In this document: piece by piece, positions 1 through 8,867 of the stretch
How positions within the stretch are numbered: the stretch's first letter is position 1
Layout: every line of letters begins with the position of its first letter
Source: Chromatiales bacterium
Lineage (GTDB): Bacteria; Pseudomonadota; Gammaproteobacteria; Steroidobacterales; GCA-2729495
Direction of reading: 5' to 3'
Assembly: GCA_020351875.1 (NCBI GenBank)
Contig: CP070671.1
Coordinates: 1,842,462 to 1,878,949 of the forward strand
Length of the DNA stretch: 36,488 nucleotides
Made by a program: the position numbers and the translations under genes
The notes under the pieces: generated by a model
The model's database searches: none
What the model was told of the DNA's origin: nothing
What the model saw: only the letters and a program-made list of their open reading frames with translations

Positions 1-1313
1 CCCCGGTCGATACCCAGGTTCACGCCAACTTCGCGGTCGATGTTCAGGTAGTAAAAACCAGCCTCCCAGCGCAGCCGCTGATCGTCCTTGGAACGCAGGC
101 GTACCTCGAAGCTGTAGTCCTCCTGGTTGCGTTCCTGGTATTGCGTGCCGTCACAGGTGGTGGGTGTGTAAGCGCCGAACAGCGAGTTCGGGAACACCGG
201 GTCCGCGCCGATATAGGTGGGCGGGTTGGTCGGGAAGCCCGTATTGGCAGCGGTGCTCGCAACGCAGTCCGGGTCGCCCCAGAAAAAGCCGAAGGCGCCG
301 CTGGTGCCGTCGGCGCCCAGCGAGTTGTCGATATCGCTGTAAAGGCCCCAGCCGATCAGGTCGGCCCAGCCCAGGTCGTAGTCCACGCGCAGGGAAATCT
401 CCAAGGCATCCTGGTCGTTGGAAGACTCGACGTTCGGGTAGAAACGGTAATCGTGGCCATTAATGTCTTCGGCAAAGGACGGAATTCCAAGAAATGCAGC
501 GAATTCCGGCAGGTGGAAGATCGAGTTGAACATGATCGAGCCGGCATCGACTTCGCCATAGCGAGTCTTCAGGTCGAAGCTCAGGTCATCGGTGGGATCC
601 CACAGGAGCCGGCCGTCGATCGACCAGCTTTCGAAATTGTCGATGACGTCGTCGTCGTTGTTAAAGTCGTCTTCGTAGAAGCCGTCCGTGTCGCGGTAGG
701 TGCCGGACACCTGCCAGCCCCATTGGTCGTTCACCTGTCCGCCGACGCGGCCGTTCAACAGGTACGCGCTGTTTTCCCCCGCGGTGGCCTTCACGTCCGC
801 CTCGAAGGGGGACTGCGGCTTCTTCGTCGTGATCACAATGGCACCGGCTGCCGCGCTGCGTCCGTACAGCGCGCTTTGCGGGCCCTTGAGCACCTCGATC
901 TGCGAGGCATTGTTCCATTCGCGGTTCAGTGCCGAGCGGTCGGTCATCACGACACCGTCCACGACCAGCGCGTAATTGATCTCGCCGTCGCGGGCGCCGT
1001 TCAGCCCGCGGATGTTGACCTGCGTGTCGGCGACTTCCGCCGTGTTCACGACGCTCATGCCCGGCACGAGCGCCACGAAGTCCTCGACCCGCTCGATGCC
1101 CTTGCGCTCGATCGTGTCCTGCGTGACCACGGTAACGGCCGCCGGCGACTCTTCCAGTGTCGTCTCGCGGCCCAGGGCCGTGACGATGATCTCCTCGAAT
1201 TGTTCTTCCGCGGCAAAGGCGGAGCTGGTGGCCAGCGGCACGGCCAGTGCGGTCGCGAGCGTGCTGGCAATCAGCCCGCGCAACAGTGAAAATCGCGTGC
1301 GTTCAAAAGTCAT
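1..1313 (-). CDS. TonB-dependent outer-membrane receptor, N-terminal part (partial, cut by window start)
   Basis: The reverse strand is open from an ATG at 1313 to the window edge, about 437 residues. An AAGGAG ribosome site lies 7 nt before the ATG. A signal peptide of about 34 residues ends near AFA|AEE. A TonB-box-like EEIIVTA follows, then a plug domain with the family pattern of an IRG motif, VVDGVVM, EVLKGPQSALYG and AGAIVITTKKP, and then the first beta-barrel strands, which are rich in alternating aromatic residues. Such receptors import siderophores, vitamin B12, glycans or other large substrates across the outer membrane using TonB energy. The ligand cannot be read from this fragment. 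The C-terminal half of the barrel lies outside the window. It is not the same gene as the receptor end at the right edge, because both are on the minus strand and 34 kb apart. Confidence 0.93.
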   Translation of the reverse strand, partial: MTFERTRFSLLRGLIASTLATALAVPLATSSAFAAEEQFEEIIVTALGRETTLEESPAAVTVVTQDTIERKGIERVEDFVALVPGMSVVNTAEVADTQVNIRGLNGARDGEINYALVVDGVVMTDRSALNREWNNASQIEVLKGPQSALYGRSAAAGAIVITTKKPQSPFEADVKATAGENSAYLLNGRVGGQVNDQWGWQVSGTYRDTDGFYEDDFNNDDDVIDNFESWSIDGRLLWDPTDDLSFDLKTRYGEVDAGSIMFNSIFHLPEFAAFLGIPSFAEDINGHDYRFYPNVESSNDQDALEISLRVDYDLGWADLIGWGLYSDIDNSLGADGTSGAFGFFWGDPDCVASTAANTGFPTNPPTYIGADPVFPNSLFGAYTPTTCDGTQYQERNQEDYSFEVRLRSKDDQRLRWEAGFYYLNIDREVGVNLGIDR

Positions 1314-1363
1314 GTTGTACTCCTTAGCGACAGGAACCCCCGGACAACAGGACCACCAGCGCT

Positions 1364-1396
1364 GACCGGTGCTCCGGTTCTCGAGCCGGAGTGGTC
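1364..1396 (-). other. Two-tier hairpin in the leader of the left TonB receptor
   Basis: An inner stem CTCCGG/CCGGAG (1372-1377 with 1386-1391, 8-nt loop) is enclosed by GACC/GGTC (1364-1367 with 1393-1396). It lies about 50 nt upstream of the receptor start on the minus strand, so it is probably in the 5' leader. There is no U-tract on either side, so it is not a simple terminator. A role in controlling receptor translation or mRNA stability is only a guess. Confidence 0.35.
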
Positions 1397-1514
1397 GGCC
1401 AAATCTGCTGGGTGGATTCAACGTGTGGGACTTTACCAACGGCGGCAAGACTTTGCAGCAATATTTGGAATGCGTTTGTATGAATAAAGCAACAACGTTG
1501 GCGAGAGCCCAGGG

Positions 1515-2354
1515 ATGAGCACCAGCAGCCAGGTCATCGTGGTCACCGGCAGTACCCGGGGCATCGGGCGCGGGCTGGCGCGGGAATTCCTGAAGGGTGG
1601 CCACAAGGTCGTGGTCACCGGCCGCAGCCAGGGCTCGGTGGATAAAGCGTTAGCAGAACTGGCGCCGCTCGGCGACGTGCTAGGGCAGCCCTGCGACGTG
1701 CGCTCGCGTGCCGATCTGCAGCAGCTGTGGGACGCGGCCGTCGCCCGGTTCGACCGCGTCGACGTGTGGATCAACAACGCGGCGCTCGCGCCCAACCACC
1801 AGCTGCTGGCGGACATCCCGCCGGAAGAGATCGCGGCAACCATCGACACGAATTTGACCGGCACCATTTACGGTTCGCAGGTCGCTCTGCAGGGCATGCT
1901 GGCGCAGGGCAGCGGCAAGATCTACACGTTCGAGGGTTTCGGCAGCGACGGCATGACGAACCCCGGGCTCGCCATTTACGGCGCCACCAAGCGCGCCGTG
2001 CGCTACTTCACCCAGTCCCTGGTCAAGGAGTACGCCGACAGCCCGGTGCTGATCGGCTCGCTGAGTCCCGGCATGGTGCCGACGGACCTGCTGATCTATT
2101 CGTCGCGCGCCGAAGACCCCGCGCAGTGGGAAAAATCCAAGCGCATCATGAACACCCTCGGCGACAAGGTGGAGACGGTGACGCCCTGGCTCGCCGAGCA
2201 GGCGCTGGCCAACGACCGGCACGGCGCGAACATCGCGTGGCTCACCCGCGGCAAGGCCCTCAAGCGCTTCCTGCTGCCGAGCTACCGCAAGCGCAACATC
2301 GTGGATGAATACGAGCAGAGCCTCGACCACGATCCGGGCCCCGGCCTCACGTGA
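1515..2354 (+). CDS. Short-chain dehydrogenase/reductase, NYC1/NOL-like subgroup
   Basis: A 279-residue classical [11 protein letters not shown] at residues 11-18 binds the NAD(P) dinucleotide, NNAA is at 87-90 and the catalytic YGATK has Tyr155 and Lys159. The usual serine 13 residues before the tyrosine is absent; the stretch reads FEGFGSDG, with a serine 11 residues before it. From memory, that spacing and the following [10 protein letters not shown] resemble the chlorophyll b reductase (NYC1/NOL) branch of SDRs, which has non-photosynthetic bacterial members of unknown substrate. The last base-pairs overlap glnS (GTGA at 2351-2354), so the two are probably co-translated, although no functional link is obvious. 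The ATG at 1515 is chosen because it sits just before the nucleotide-binding strand; the ribosome site is weak. Substrate unknown. Confidence 0.85.
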   Translation: MSTSSQVIVVTGSTRGIGRGLAREFLKGGHKVVVTGRSQGSVDKALAELAPLGDVLGQPCDVRSRADLQQLWDAAVARFDRVDVWINNAALAPNHQLLADIPPEEIAATIDTNLTGTIYGSQVALQGMLAQGSGKIYTFEGFGSDGMTNPGLAIYGATKRAVRYFTQSLVKEYADSPVLIGSLSPGMVPTDLLIYSSRAEDPAQWEKSKRIMNTLGDKVETVTPWLAEQALANDRHGANIAWLTRGKALKRFLLPSYRKRNIVDEYEQSLDHDPGPGLT

Positions 2355-4060
2355 GCGACGACGCGCCGGCCGGCCTCGACTTCATCCGGCAGATCATCGC
2401 CGACGACAACGCGTCGGGTAAGCACGACGGGCGCGTGGTCACGCGCTTCCCGCCGGAGCCGAACGGTTTCCTGCACATCGGCCACGCGAAATCCGTGTGC
2501 CTGAATTTCGGCGTGGCCGAAGAAAACAACGGGCGCTGCTTCCTGCGCTTCGACGACACGAACCCGCTGAAAGAAGACCAGGACTTCGTCGATGCGATCG
2601 AAGCCGACGTGCGCTGGCTGGGTTACGACTGGGAAGACCGGCTGACCCACGCGTCCGACTACTACGAAGACTTGTATAACTGCGCCGTGCAGCTGATCGA
2701 AGCGGGCAAGGCCTACGTCGACAGCCAGACCCCGGACGAGATCCGTGCCACGCGGGGCACGTTGACGGAGCCGGGGCAGAACAGCCCGCACCGCGAGCGG
2801 CCCGCCGCCGAGAGTCTGGACCTGTTCCAGCGCATGCGCGCGGGCGAGTTCGCCGACGGCGAGCTGGTGCTGCGCGCGAAGATCAACATGGCCTCGCCGA
2901 ACATCAACCTGCGCGACCCGATCATCTTTCGCATCCGCCACGCAGCCCACCAGCGCACCGGCGACAAGTGGTGCATCTACCCGATGTACGACTTCGCGCA
3001 CACCATTTCCGACGCGCTGGAGGGCATCACCCATTCCTTGTGCACGCTGGAGTTCGAAGACCATCGGCCGCTGTACGACTGGATCCTGGACCAGCTCACG
3101 CTCCCGCACCGCCCGCGCCAGATCGAGTTCTCGCGGCTGAACGTGGCCTACATGATCACCAGCAAGCGGCGCCTGGCCGAGCTGATCGACATCGGCCAGG
3201 TCGGCGGCTGGGACGACCCGCGCATGCCCACGATCGCCGGCCTGCGCCGGCGCGGTTACCCGGCCGCGGCGCTGCGCGATTTCTGCTCGCGGGTGGGCGT
3301 GACCAAGAAAGACCACCTGATCGAGATGGCGCTGCTGGAAACCTGCGTGCGCGAAAACCTGAATGAAGACGCGCCGCGGGCCATGGCCGTGCTCGACCCG
3401 GTGAAGCTGGTGCTGACCAACTATCCGGCCGACCAGGTCGAGATGATGACGGCGGCCAACCACCCACAGCGGGGGGAACTCGGCGAGCGCGAAGTGCCGT
3501 TCGGTCGCGAACTGTGGATCGAGCGGGACGATTTCATGGAAGACCCGCCGAAGAAGTTCTTCCGGCTGAAGCCGGGCGGCGAGGTGCGTTTGCGCAATGC
3601 GTACATCATCCGCTGCGACGAGGTGGTGAAAGGTGAGGACGGTAATGTCACCGAACTCCGCTGCACCTACGATGCGGACACGCGCAGCGGCCTGCCGGGC
3701 GCGTCGCGAAAAGTGAAGGGCACCATCCACTGGGTGTCGGCAGCCCATGCGGTGAGCGCGCCGGTGCGTTTGTACGATCGCCTGTTCACGGTGCCGCGAC
3801 CCGACATGGACAAGTCCGGCCGTGACTTCAAAGACTTCCTGAACCCGGAATCCCTGCAGGAGATGCCGGCGGCGAAGCTGGAACCGGTGCTCGGCGATGC
3901 CGCCGCGGGCGCCGTCTACCAGTTCGAACGCACGGGCTATTTCGTGGCCGACAGCCAGGACTCGCAACCCGGCGCCCCGGTCTTCAACCGCGTGGTCACC
4001 CTGCGCGACACCTGGGCCAAGCTCGAACAGGCCGCGCTCCAGGAACTCGGTAACGCCTGA
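2351..4060 (+). CDS. glnS: Glutaminyl-tRNA synthetase
   Basis: Charges tRNA-Gln with glutamine in the cytoplasm. The 569-residue protein is close to the 554 of E. coli GlnRS. It has the class I HIGH signature inside [12 protein letters not shown] (residues 42-45) and the KMSKS-equivalent loop MITSKR near residues 268-273. The RFDDTNP motif after the HIGH region and the C-terminal two-barrel anticodon-binding region (from about residue 340) are typical of GlnRS rather than bacterial GluRS. Translation starts at a GTG that overlaps the SDR stop codon (GTGA), which implies translational coupling. The stop TGA at 4058-4060 lies inside the first copy of an 18-nt imperfect repeat. Confidence 0.97.
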   Translation: MSDDAPAGLDFIRQIIADDNASGKHDGRVVTRFPPEPNGFLHIGHAKSVCLNFGVAEENNGRCFLRFDDTNPLKEDQDFVDAIEADVRWLGYDWEDRLTHASDYYEDLYNCAVQLIEAGKAYVDSQTPDEIRATRGTLTEPGQNSPHRERPAAESLDLFQRMRAGEFADGELVLRAKINMASPNINLRDPIIFRIRHAAHQRTGDKWCIYPMYDFAHTISDALEGITHSLCTLEFEDHRPLYDWILDQLTLPHRPRQIEFSRLNVAYMITSKRRLAELIDIGQVGGWDDPRMPTIAGLRRRGYPAAALRDFCSRVGVTKKDHLIEMALLETCVRENLNEDAPRAMAVLDPVKLVLTNYPADQVEMMTAANHPQRGELGEREVPFGRELWIERDDFMEDPPKKFFRLKPGGEVRLRNAYIIRCDEVVKGEDGNVTELRCTYDADTRSGLPGASRKVKGTIHWVSAAHAVSAPVRLYDRLFTVPRPDMDKSGRDFKDFLNPESLQEMPAAKLEPVLGDAAAGAVYQFERTGYFVADSQDSQPGAPVFNRVVTLRDTWAKLEQAALQELGNA

Positions 4061-4098
4061 CCGCAGAAACCTCTTCAGGGCCTGACAACAGAAACCTC
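4056..4098 (+). repeat. Imperfect 18-nt direct repeat at the 3' end of glnS
   Basis: CCTGAC..CAGAAACCTC occurs at 4056-4073 and again at 4081-4098, with 16 of 18 positions identical and a 25-nt period. The first copy contains the glnS stop codon. It looks like a small local duplication of the gene tail. Confidence 0.6.
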
Positions 4099-4104
4099 CG
4101 GCCC

Positions 4105-4262
4105 GGTGGGAGCGGCTTTTTGGACAGGAAGTGCTTATGCCGCGAAGCACAGGGATGTGCGAGAGCGGCCAGCCGCGACGGGTTCCCCTTGACCCTCAGT
4201 CGGGGCTAAAGCCCCTCCCACAGAGATGGCCTTTGTTGTCGGGGCTAAAGCCCCTCCCACAG
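4105..4262. repeat. REP-type palindromes: one half copy and two GGGGCT-variant copies
   Basis: 4105-4120 is a half element (GGTGGGAGCGGCTTTT) lacking the second arm. 4200-4223 and 4239-4262 are two nearly identical direct copies whose stem is GGGGCT-AA-AGCCCC followed by CTCCCACAG. The other copies in the window have GCGGCT/AGCCGC, so here both arms changed together and the hairpin is kept. All lie between glnS and the end of the SAM hydrolase gene. Confidence 0.8.
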
Positions 4263-4270
4263 TGGTGTTG

Positions 4271-5062
4271 TCACTGGGTGTCGGATACCACCACCGGCGC
4301 GCCGCGGCCCAGCCCCAGCCGGTCGGCCGCGTTGCCTTCGGCGCACGCGAGTTCCAGCACACCGAAGGAATTCACCAGCGCGAGGAAGTCACCCGGTTTG
4401 GTCTGGCCATAAGTGTCGAGCAGCGGCAGGCTGCGTCCGGCGGCCTGCACGCGCGGGTTGCGCAGCCCGGCCAGCAGTGCCTCATCGATGTTCGTGATCA
4501 GGTTGCCGAAGTGATCGATAGTCACCACGGTGCCGCGAATCTCGTCGCCGTGGGTCTCGGCCGGTTCCAGCAAAGACGGCACGATGTCAGTCGCCGGCGG
4601 GCCGATGTCGGCCGGCGCCACGCGGCCGCTGAGGATGTCGGCCGCCAGTGGCGCAAAAATGTCCCGGCCGTGAAAGGTGTGGCTCGGTGCCGGCCAGTCC
4701 TGCTGCAGCCGCCAGTCGTCGTCCAGCCGGAACACCCGTGCGTCAACGTCGTTGTCCAGCACTTGCGCGAGCAGGCCGTTGTCCGGTGCCAGGAACACGT
4801 GGCCGTGGCACACCGCCGCCAGGATGTCGCGGCTGGTGCCGACGCCCGGATCCACCACCGCGACATGCACGCTGCCGGCTGGAAAGTAACGGTACGCGCG
4901 GGCCAGCCAGAAGCCGGCTTCCGCGGGCCAGTGCACGTGAATCTCGTGGGTCAGGTCGATCACGCGCGCGTCCGGCGCCCGCGCGAGAATGACGCCGCGC
5001 ATCACGGCCACGAATGGGCCCTTGTGACCGAAGTCAGTGGTCAGGGTGATTACGCCGGTCAT
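4271..5062 (-). CDS. SAM hydroxide adenosyltransferase (SAM hydrolase, DUF62 family)
   Basis: A 263-residue full-length member of the family that includes fluorinase and chlorinase; the common bacterial members split S-adenosylmethionine with hydroxide to give adenosine and methionine. Visible motifs are LTTDFG at the N-terminus, VVDPGVGTSR near residue 71, APDNG near 92 and DHFGNLITNI near 188, all expected around the SAM site. Known halogenases have extra loops for halide, which I cannot demonstrate here, so the hydroxide enzyme is the default call. The ATG at 5062 is 71 nt from the divergent prolyl isomerase gene. The physiological role of this family is poorly understood. Confidence 0.9.
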   Translation of the reverse strand: MTGVITLTTDFGHKGPFVAVMRGVILARAPDARVIDLTHEIHVHWPAEAGFWLARAYRYFPAGSVHVAVVDPGVGTSRDILAAVCHGHVFLAPDNGLLAQVLDNDVDARVFRLDDDWRLQQDWPAPSHTFHGRDIFAPLAADILSGRVAPADIGPPATDIVPSLLEPAETHGDEIRGTVVTIDHFGNLITNIDEALLAGLRNPRVQAAGRSLPLLDTYGQTKPGDFLALVNSFGVLELACAEGNAADRLGLGRGAPVVVSDTQ

Positions 5063-5133
5063 GTTCTGTGGCCTGTGCTAGTGTTCGCCGGGCGACGGGT
5101 CGTCGTCGCGAACTACAGGGATGGGAGACACCA

Positions 5134-5601
5134 ATGGAAGTTGCCGCGAATTGTGTGGTGAGTATCAACTTCACGTTGCAGAACGACAAGGGTGAGTTGC
5201 TCGACTCGTCGTCGCAAGGATCGCCGCTGGTGTACCTGCACGGCGCGGACGGCATCATCCCCGCCCTGGAAGCGGGTCTGGCCGGCAGGGCAGCGGGGGA
5301 CGCCTTCAGCGTAACGATCGCACCCGACCAGGGCTTCGGCGACCGCGAAGACGAACTGATTGTCGATGTGCCCCGCGGTAATTTTCCCGAGGGCCAGGAG
5401 CTCGCCCCGGGCATGCAGTTCCAGGCCGAAGACCCGAACACCGGCGACACCCGCCTGCTGACCATTACCGTGATCGGCGATGACAGCGTCACCGTCGATG
5501 CGAACCACCCACTGGCCGGCATGACGCTGTGTTTCGAGGGCACGGTGCACGAAGTGCGGGCCGCGACGGAAGCGGAACTCAGCGAAGGGCGCCCGCTGTA
5601 G
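5134..5601 (+). CDS. SlyD-like FKBP-type peptidyl-prolyl cis-trans isomerase
   Basis: A 155-residue FKBP of the SlyD/FkpB type: an N-terminal half-barrel (VSINFTLQNDKGELLDSS), the inserted-in-flap region after QGFGDRED (about residues 68-125) and a C-terminal strand (LCFEGTVHEVRAAT). It assists folding by isomerising X-Pro bonds, in the cytoplasm since no signal is present. It ends right after the FKBP domain and lacks the histidine-rich metal tail of E. coli SlyD. The start at 5134 is preferred over the upstream ATG at 5068 because GGGAG lies 6 nt before it and homology begins there. Confidence 0.9.
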   Translation: MEVAANCVVSINFTLQNDKGELLDSSSQGSPLVYLHGADGIIPALEAGLAGRAAGDAFSVTIAPDQGFGDREDELIVDVPRGNFPEGQELAPGMQFQAEDPNTGDTRLLTITVIGDDSVTVDANHPLAGMTLCFEGTVHEVRAATEAELSEGRPL

Positions 5602-5605
5602 CGCT

Positions 5606-5705
5606 GGTGGGAGCGGCTTTAGCCGCGATGGCCTTGGAAAACGTTAATCGCGGCTAAAGCCGCTCCCACCGAGACTGGGGAGTCGCGGCTAAAGCCGTTC
5701 CCACA
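5606..5705. repeat. Three REP-type palindromes, first two head-to-head
   Basis: Copies at 5606-5629 (GTGGGAG orientation), 5647-5670 (reverse orientation) and 5683-5705 (reverse orientation, one base changed in the arm: GTTCCC). The first two form an inverted pair separated by 17 nt, the arrangement called REPIN in pseudomonads. They fill the space between the converging slyD-like and RND genes and could act as a bidirectional mRNA 3' end. Confidence 0.88.
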
Positions 5706-5708
5706 AGA

Positions 5709-8700
5709 TCAGGGAGTGGCGGCAGGCGGTGCGGTGATATTGCCACCCCGGCGCCGGCGACGCGCCCGGAAGCGCTGCGACGCGCGGGCCTGGATCATCA
5801 GCAGTGCCGGCGTGAGCAGCAGGGTCAGCAGCGTGGCGAACACCAGGCCGCCGGCGATGGCCGATGCCATCTGTTTCCACCACTGCATGCCGGGCCCGCC
5901 CATGAACACTTCCCGGTTCAGGAAGTCGATGTTGATGGCCAGCGCCATCGGCAACAGGCCGAGCACGGTGGTGATGGTGGTCAGCATCACCGGGCGCAGC
6001 CGCTGCGCGCAGGTGCGCACAATGGCTTCGCGTGCCGCCATGCCGGTCTCGCGAATCTTGTTGTAGGTGTCGATCAACACGATGTTGTTGTTCACCACGA
6101 TGCCGGCCAGCGCAATGGCGCCGATGCCGCAGTTCACGAGGCTGAAAGCCTGGCCCGTGACCAGCAGGCCCAGCAACACGCCGCCGGTCGAAAAGATCAC
6201 CGCCGTCAGGATCAGCGAGGCCTGGAACAGGCTGTTGAACTGGGTGACCAGGATCATCGCCATCAGGCCCATCGCCAGCGCGAAGGCTTTCAGCAGGAAG
6301 GCCTGGGTTTCGGCCTGATCACGCGCACCGCCCTTGAAGCGCAGTTGCACGGTGGGGTCGAGCCCGAGTTCCGGCAGCCGTGCCTGCAGGCGGTCCAGGA
6401 TCATGCCCAGTTGCGCACCGCTGTCCAGGTCGGCCTGTACCAGCAGCGTGCGCCGGCCATCCGTGCGCATGATGTTGCGCGTGGCGTTGGCCGGTTCGCG
6501 GGTCACGAAGGTGCTGATCGGGATGTTGCCCATCTGGGTCGGGATGCGCAGTTCGCCGAGCCGGTCCAGGCTGCGGTCCAGTTCCGGGAAGCGCACGCGA
6601 ATATCGATTTCTTCGTCGGAGTCGTCGGGGCGGTAGTCACCCAGCATGATGCCGTTGGTCACCAGCTGGATCACGCTGCCGACCAGCTGCACGTCGGCGC
6701 CGAACTTCGCGGCCTCTGCGCGGTCCACGACCAGCCGCCACTCGATGCCCGGCAGCGGGCTGGTGTCTTCGGCATTCACCACGCCGTCATAGGTTTCGAG
6801 TTCCGCGCGAATGCGCCGCGCGGTATCCACCAGCACGTCGCGGTCCGGGCCCGACACTTCGATGTTGATGGGCTTGCCCTGTTGCGGCCCTTCTTCCGGC
6901 AGGCGGGTTTCGATAATCAGCCCGGCGATGTCGGCCGTGCGCTCGCGGATGTCGGCGACGATTTCTGCCGCCGGCCGGCGCGTGCGCCAGTCGGAGAAGT
7001 TCAGCCGGATGGAGCCGATCTGGTCCGGGGCCGCGCCCTGGTTCCCTTGGCCCGAGCGCACGTAGATGTTGTCCACGCCGTCGATGCCGTACACGCGTTC
7101 TTCGACCCGCCGCACCAGCCGGTCTTTTTCCTGCGTGCTGAGATCGCCGATGGCGCGAATGTCCACCGCACCCTGGTTGGGTTCCACTTCCGGCCACATC
7201 GTGATGCCACGGCCGAACACACCGTAGGCCGCGTAGAGCGTAAACAGGAGCAGGGTGATCGCGCCCAGCACGAGCCACGGGTGGCGCATCGCGCGTTTCA
7301 TGGCCCGGATGTAGCGGCCCGTGATCCCGCCGATCGAGTCGAGGTCGCCGGTTTCTGCGGCCAGCAGGTCGCGGCGAATCTGCTCGTTGAAGTGCCCGGG
7401 CCGCCCGATCATGCTGCCCATGGACGGCACCACCACCAGCGCCATGATCAGCGACGCGCTGAGAATGCACATCAGCGTGACGGGGAAGAACACCATGAAG
7501 TTGCCGATCAGTCCGGGCCAGAACAACAGCGGCAGGAACGCAGCCAGCGTGGTGGCCGTGGACGCGATGATCGGCCACGCCATGCGCTTGGCCGCTTCTG
7601 AATAGGCATAGCGGCGGTGCACGCCTTCCGCCATCTTGCGGTCGGCCAGCTCCGTGACCACGATGGCGCCGTCCACCAGCAGGCCCACGGCCATGATGCT
7701 CGCAAACAGCATCACCATGTTGATGGTCATGCCGAAGATGTTCAGCAGGAAAAATGCCGCACAGAAGGAACCGGGAATCGCGATGCCCACCAGCAGCGCA
7801 TTCTGGAAGCCGAGCACGCCGATCAGCACGATGAACACCAGCACGATGGCTGCTGCCACGTTGTTCACCAGGTTCGTCAGGTTCTTTTTCACCCACAGGG
7901 ACTTGTCGCGGGTGTAGTTCAGCGTGACGCCGGGCGGCCAGGCCTGCGCCGCGTTGTCGATCGTCGCGCGGATCTCCTTCACGGTGTCCAGCATGTTGGT
8001 GCCGCTGCGCTGCACGACTTCCACGGCCAGCGACGGCTCACCATTCAGCCGGGCGTAGCTCTCCACGTCCTTGAAGGTGCGCCGCACGGTGGCGATGTCT
8101 TCGAAGTGCACCACCCGCTCGCCTTCCACCTTGATGGGCAGCGACAGGATGTCTTCCGGCGACTCGATCACACCGGGCACTTTCACCGCGAAACGGCCCT
8201 GCTCACCCTGCATCGCGCCGGCCGCGACCAGCCGGTTGTTCCGCTGCACGAAATTCAGGATGTCGGTGGGTGACAGCCCGTAGCTTTCCATCGCCAGCGG
8301 GTCGACGATGATCTCCAGCACCTCGTCACGGGCGCCGACCACGTTGGCTTCCAGCACGCCCGCCAGCGCTTCGAGCCGTTTTTTCAGGTCGACGCTCACG
8401 GCCAGCAGGGTGCGTTCCGGCACCGGCCCGCCGAGGGTCAGCACCAGCATCGGGTCGAAGCGCGAGAACTTGATCTCGTCGACCCGCGGTTCTTCGGCAT
8501 CCTGCGGCAGCTTCGCCTTGGCCAGGTCCACGCGCTCGCGCACTTCCTGCAGCGCATCGTCCACGTCGACTTCGGGTTCGAACTCGAGACTGATCGTGGC
8601 GCGGCCTTCCGCGGCCGATGCCACCATTTCTTTCACGCCGGCGAGCGTGCGCAGTTCCTGTTCCAGCGGCCGCACCAGCAGGCGTTCGGAATCTTCGGGG

Positions 8701-8867
8701 GCGACGCCTTCCAGCACGACCTGCACGTTCACGTACGGGAACGCGATGTCCGGCTCGTTTTCCTTCGGCATCGTGCGGTAAGACGCCACGCCGGCGAGCA
8801 CGATCACCAGGAACGCAATGATCACGGTGCGCGTGCGCTGCACCGCTGCTTCGATCAATGCCATCAT
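5709..8867 (-). CDS. RND-family efflux transporter, inner-membrane pump subunit
   Basis: At 1052 residues it has the usual RND length, with one N-terminal membrane span, a large periplasmic loop, six clustered spans (about 335-550), a second loop and a final six-span cluster (about 855-1035). It should export toxic compounds by proton antiport together with the membrane-fusion protein encoded just upstream. The TM4 motif is GLLVDGAIVV: one aspartate (Asp399) followed by Gly, where AcrB has two adjacent aspartates. The TM10 motif is VVNNNIVLID instead of the AcrB lysine motif. These features point to a branch away from AcrB; substrates are unknown. Its ATG overlaps the stop of the fusion protein (ATGA, 8864-8867). 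No outer-membrane channel gene is in this operon. Confidence 0.95.
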   Translation of the reverse strand: MMALIEAAVQRTRTVIIAFLVIVLAGVASYRTMPKENEPDIAFPYVNVQVVLEGVAPEDSERLLVRPLEQELRTLAGVKEMVASAAEGRATISLEFEPEVDVDDALQEVRERVDLAKAKLPQDAEEPRVDEIKFSRFDPMLVLTLGGPVPERTLLAVSVDLKKRLEALAGVLEANVVGARDEVLEIIVDPLAMESYGLSPTDILNFVQRNNRLVAAGAMQGEQGRFAVKVPGVIESPEDILSLPIKVEGERVVHFEDIATVRRTFKDVESYARLNGEPSLAVEVVQRSGTNMLDTVKEIRATIDNAAQAWPPGVTLNYTRDKSLWVKKNLTNLVNNVAAAIVLVFIVLIGVLGFQNALLVGIAIPGSFCAAFFLLNIFGMTINMVMLFASIMAVGLLVDGAIVVTELADRKMAEGVHRRYAYSEAAKRMAWPIIASTATTLAAFLPLLFWPGLIGNFMVFFPVTLMCILSASLIMALVVVPSMGSMIGRPGHFNEQIRRDLLAAETGDLDSIGGITGRYIRAMKRAMRHPWLVLGAITLLLFTLYAAYGVFGRGITMWPEVEPNQGAVDIRAIGDLSTQEKDRLVRRVEERVYGIDGVDNIYVRSGQGNQGAAPDQIGSIRLNFSDWRTRRPAAEIVADIRERTADIAGLIIETRLPEEGPQQGKPINIEVSGPDRDVLVDTARRIRAELETYDGVVNAEDTSPLPGIEWRLVVDRAEAAKFGADVQLVGSVIQLVTNGIMLGDYRPDDSDEEIDIRVRFPELDRSLDRLGELRIPTQMGNIPISTFVTREPANATRNIMRTDGRRTLLVQADLDSGAQLGMILDRLQARLPELGLDPTVQLRFKGGARDQAETQAFLLKAFALAMGLMAMILVTQFNSLFQASLILTAVIFSTGGVLLGLLVTGQAFSLVNCGIGAIALAGIVVNNNIVLIDTYNKIRETGMAAREAIVRTCAQRLRPVMLTTITTVLGLLPMALAINIDFLNREVFMGGPGMQWWKQMASAIAGGLVFATLLTLLLTPALLMIQARASQRFRARRRRRGGNITAPPAATP

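Noticed and set aside
2282..4150. 622-residue reading frame antisense to glnS
   Set aside because: It mirrors glnS codons, is rich in Arg, His and Val in the way GC-rich antisense frames are, and has no recognisable domain; glnS is certain.
4271..5062. Fluorinase or chlorinase
   Set aside because: Only general family motifs are visible and no halide loop can be shown; the hydroxide enzyme is far more common.
6345..7601. 418-residue plus-strand frame inside the RND gene
   Set aside because: Antisense shadow of a clear RND pump, with biased composition and no family.
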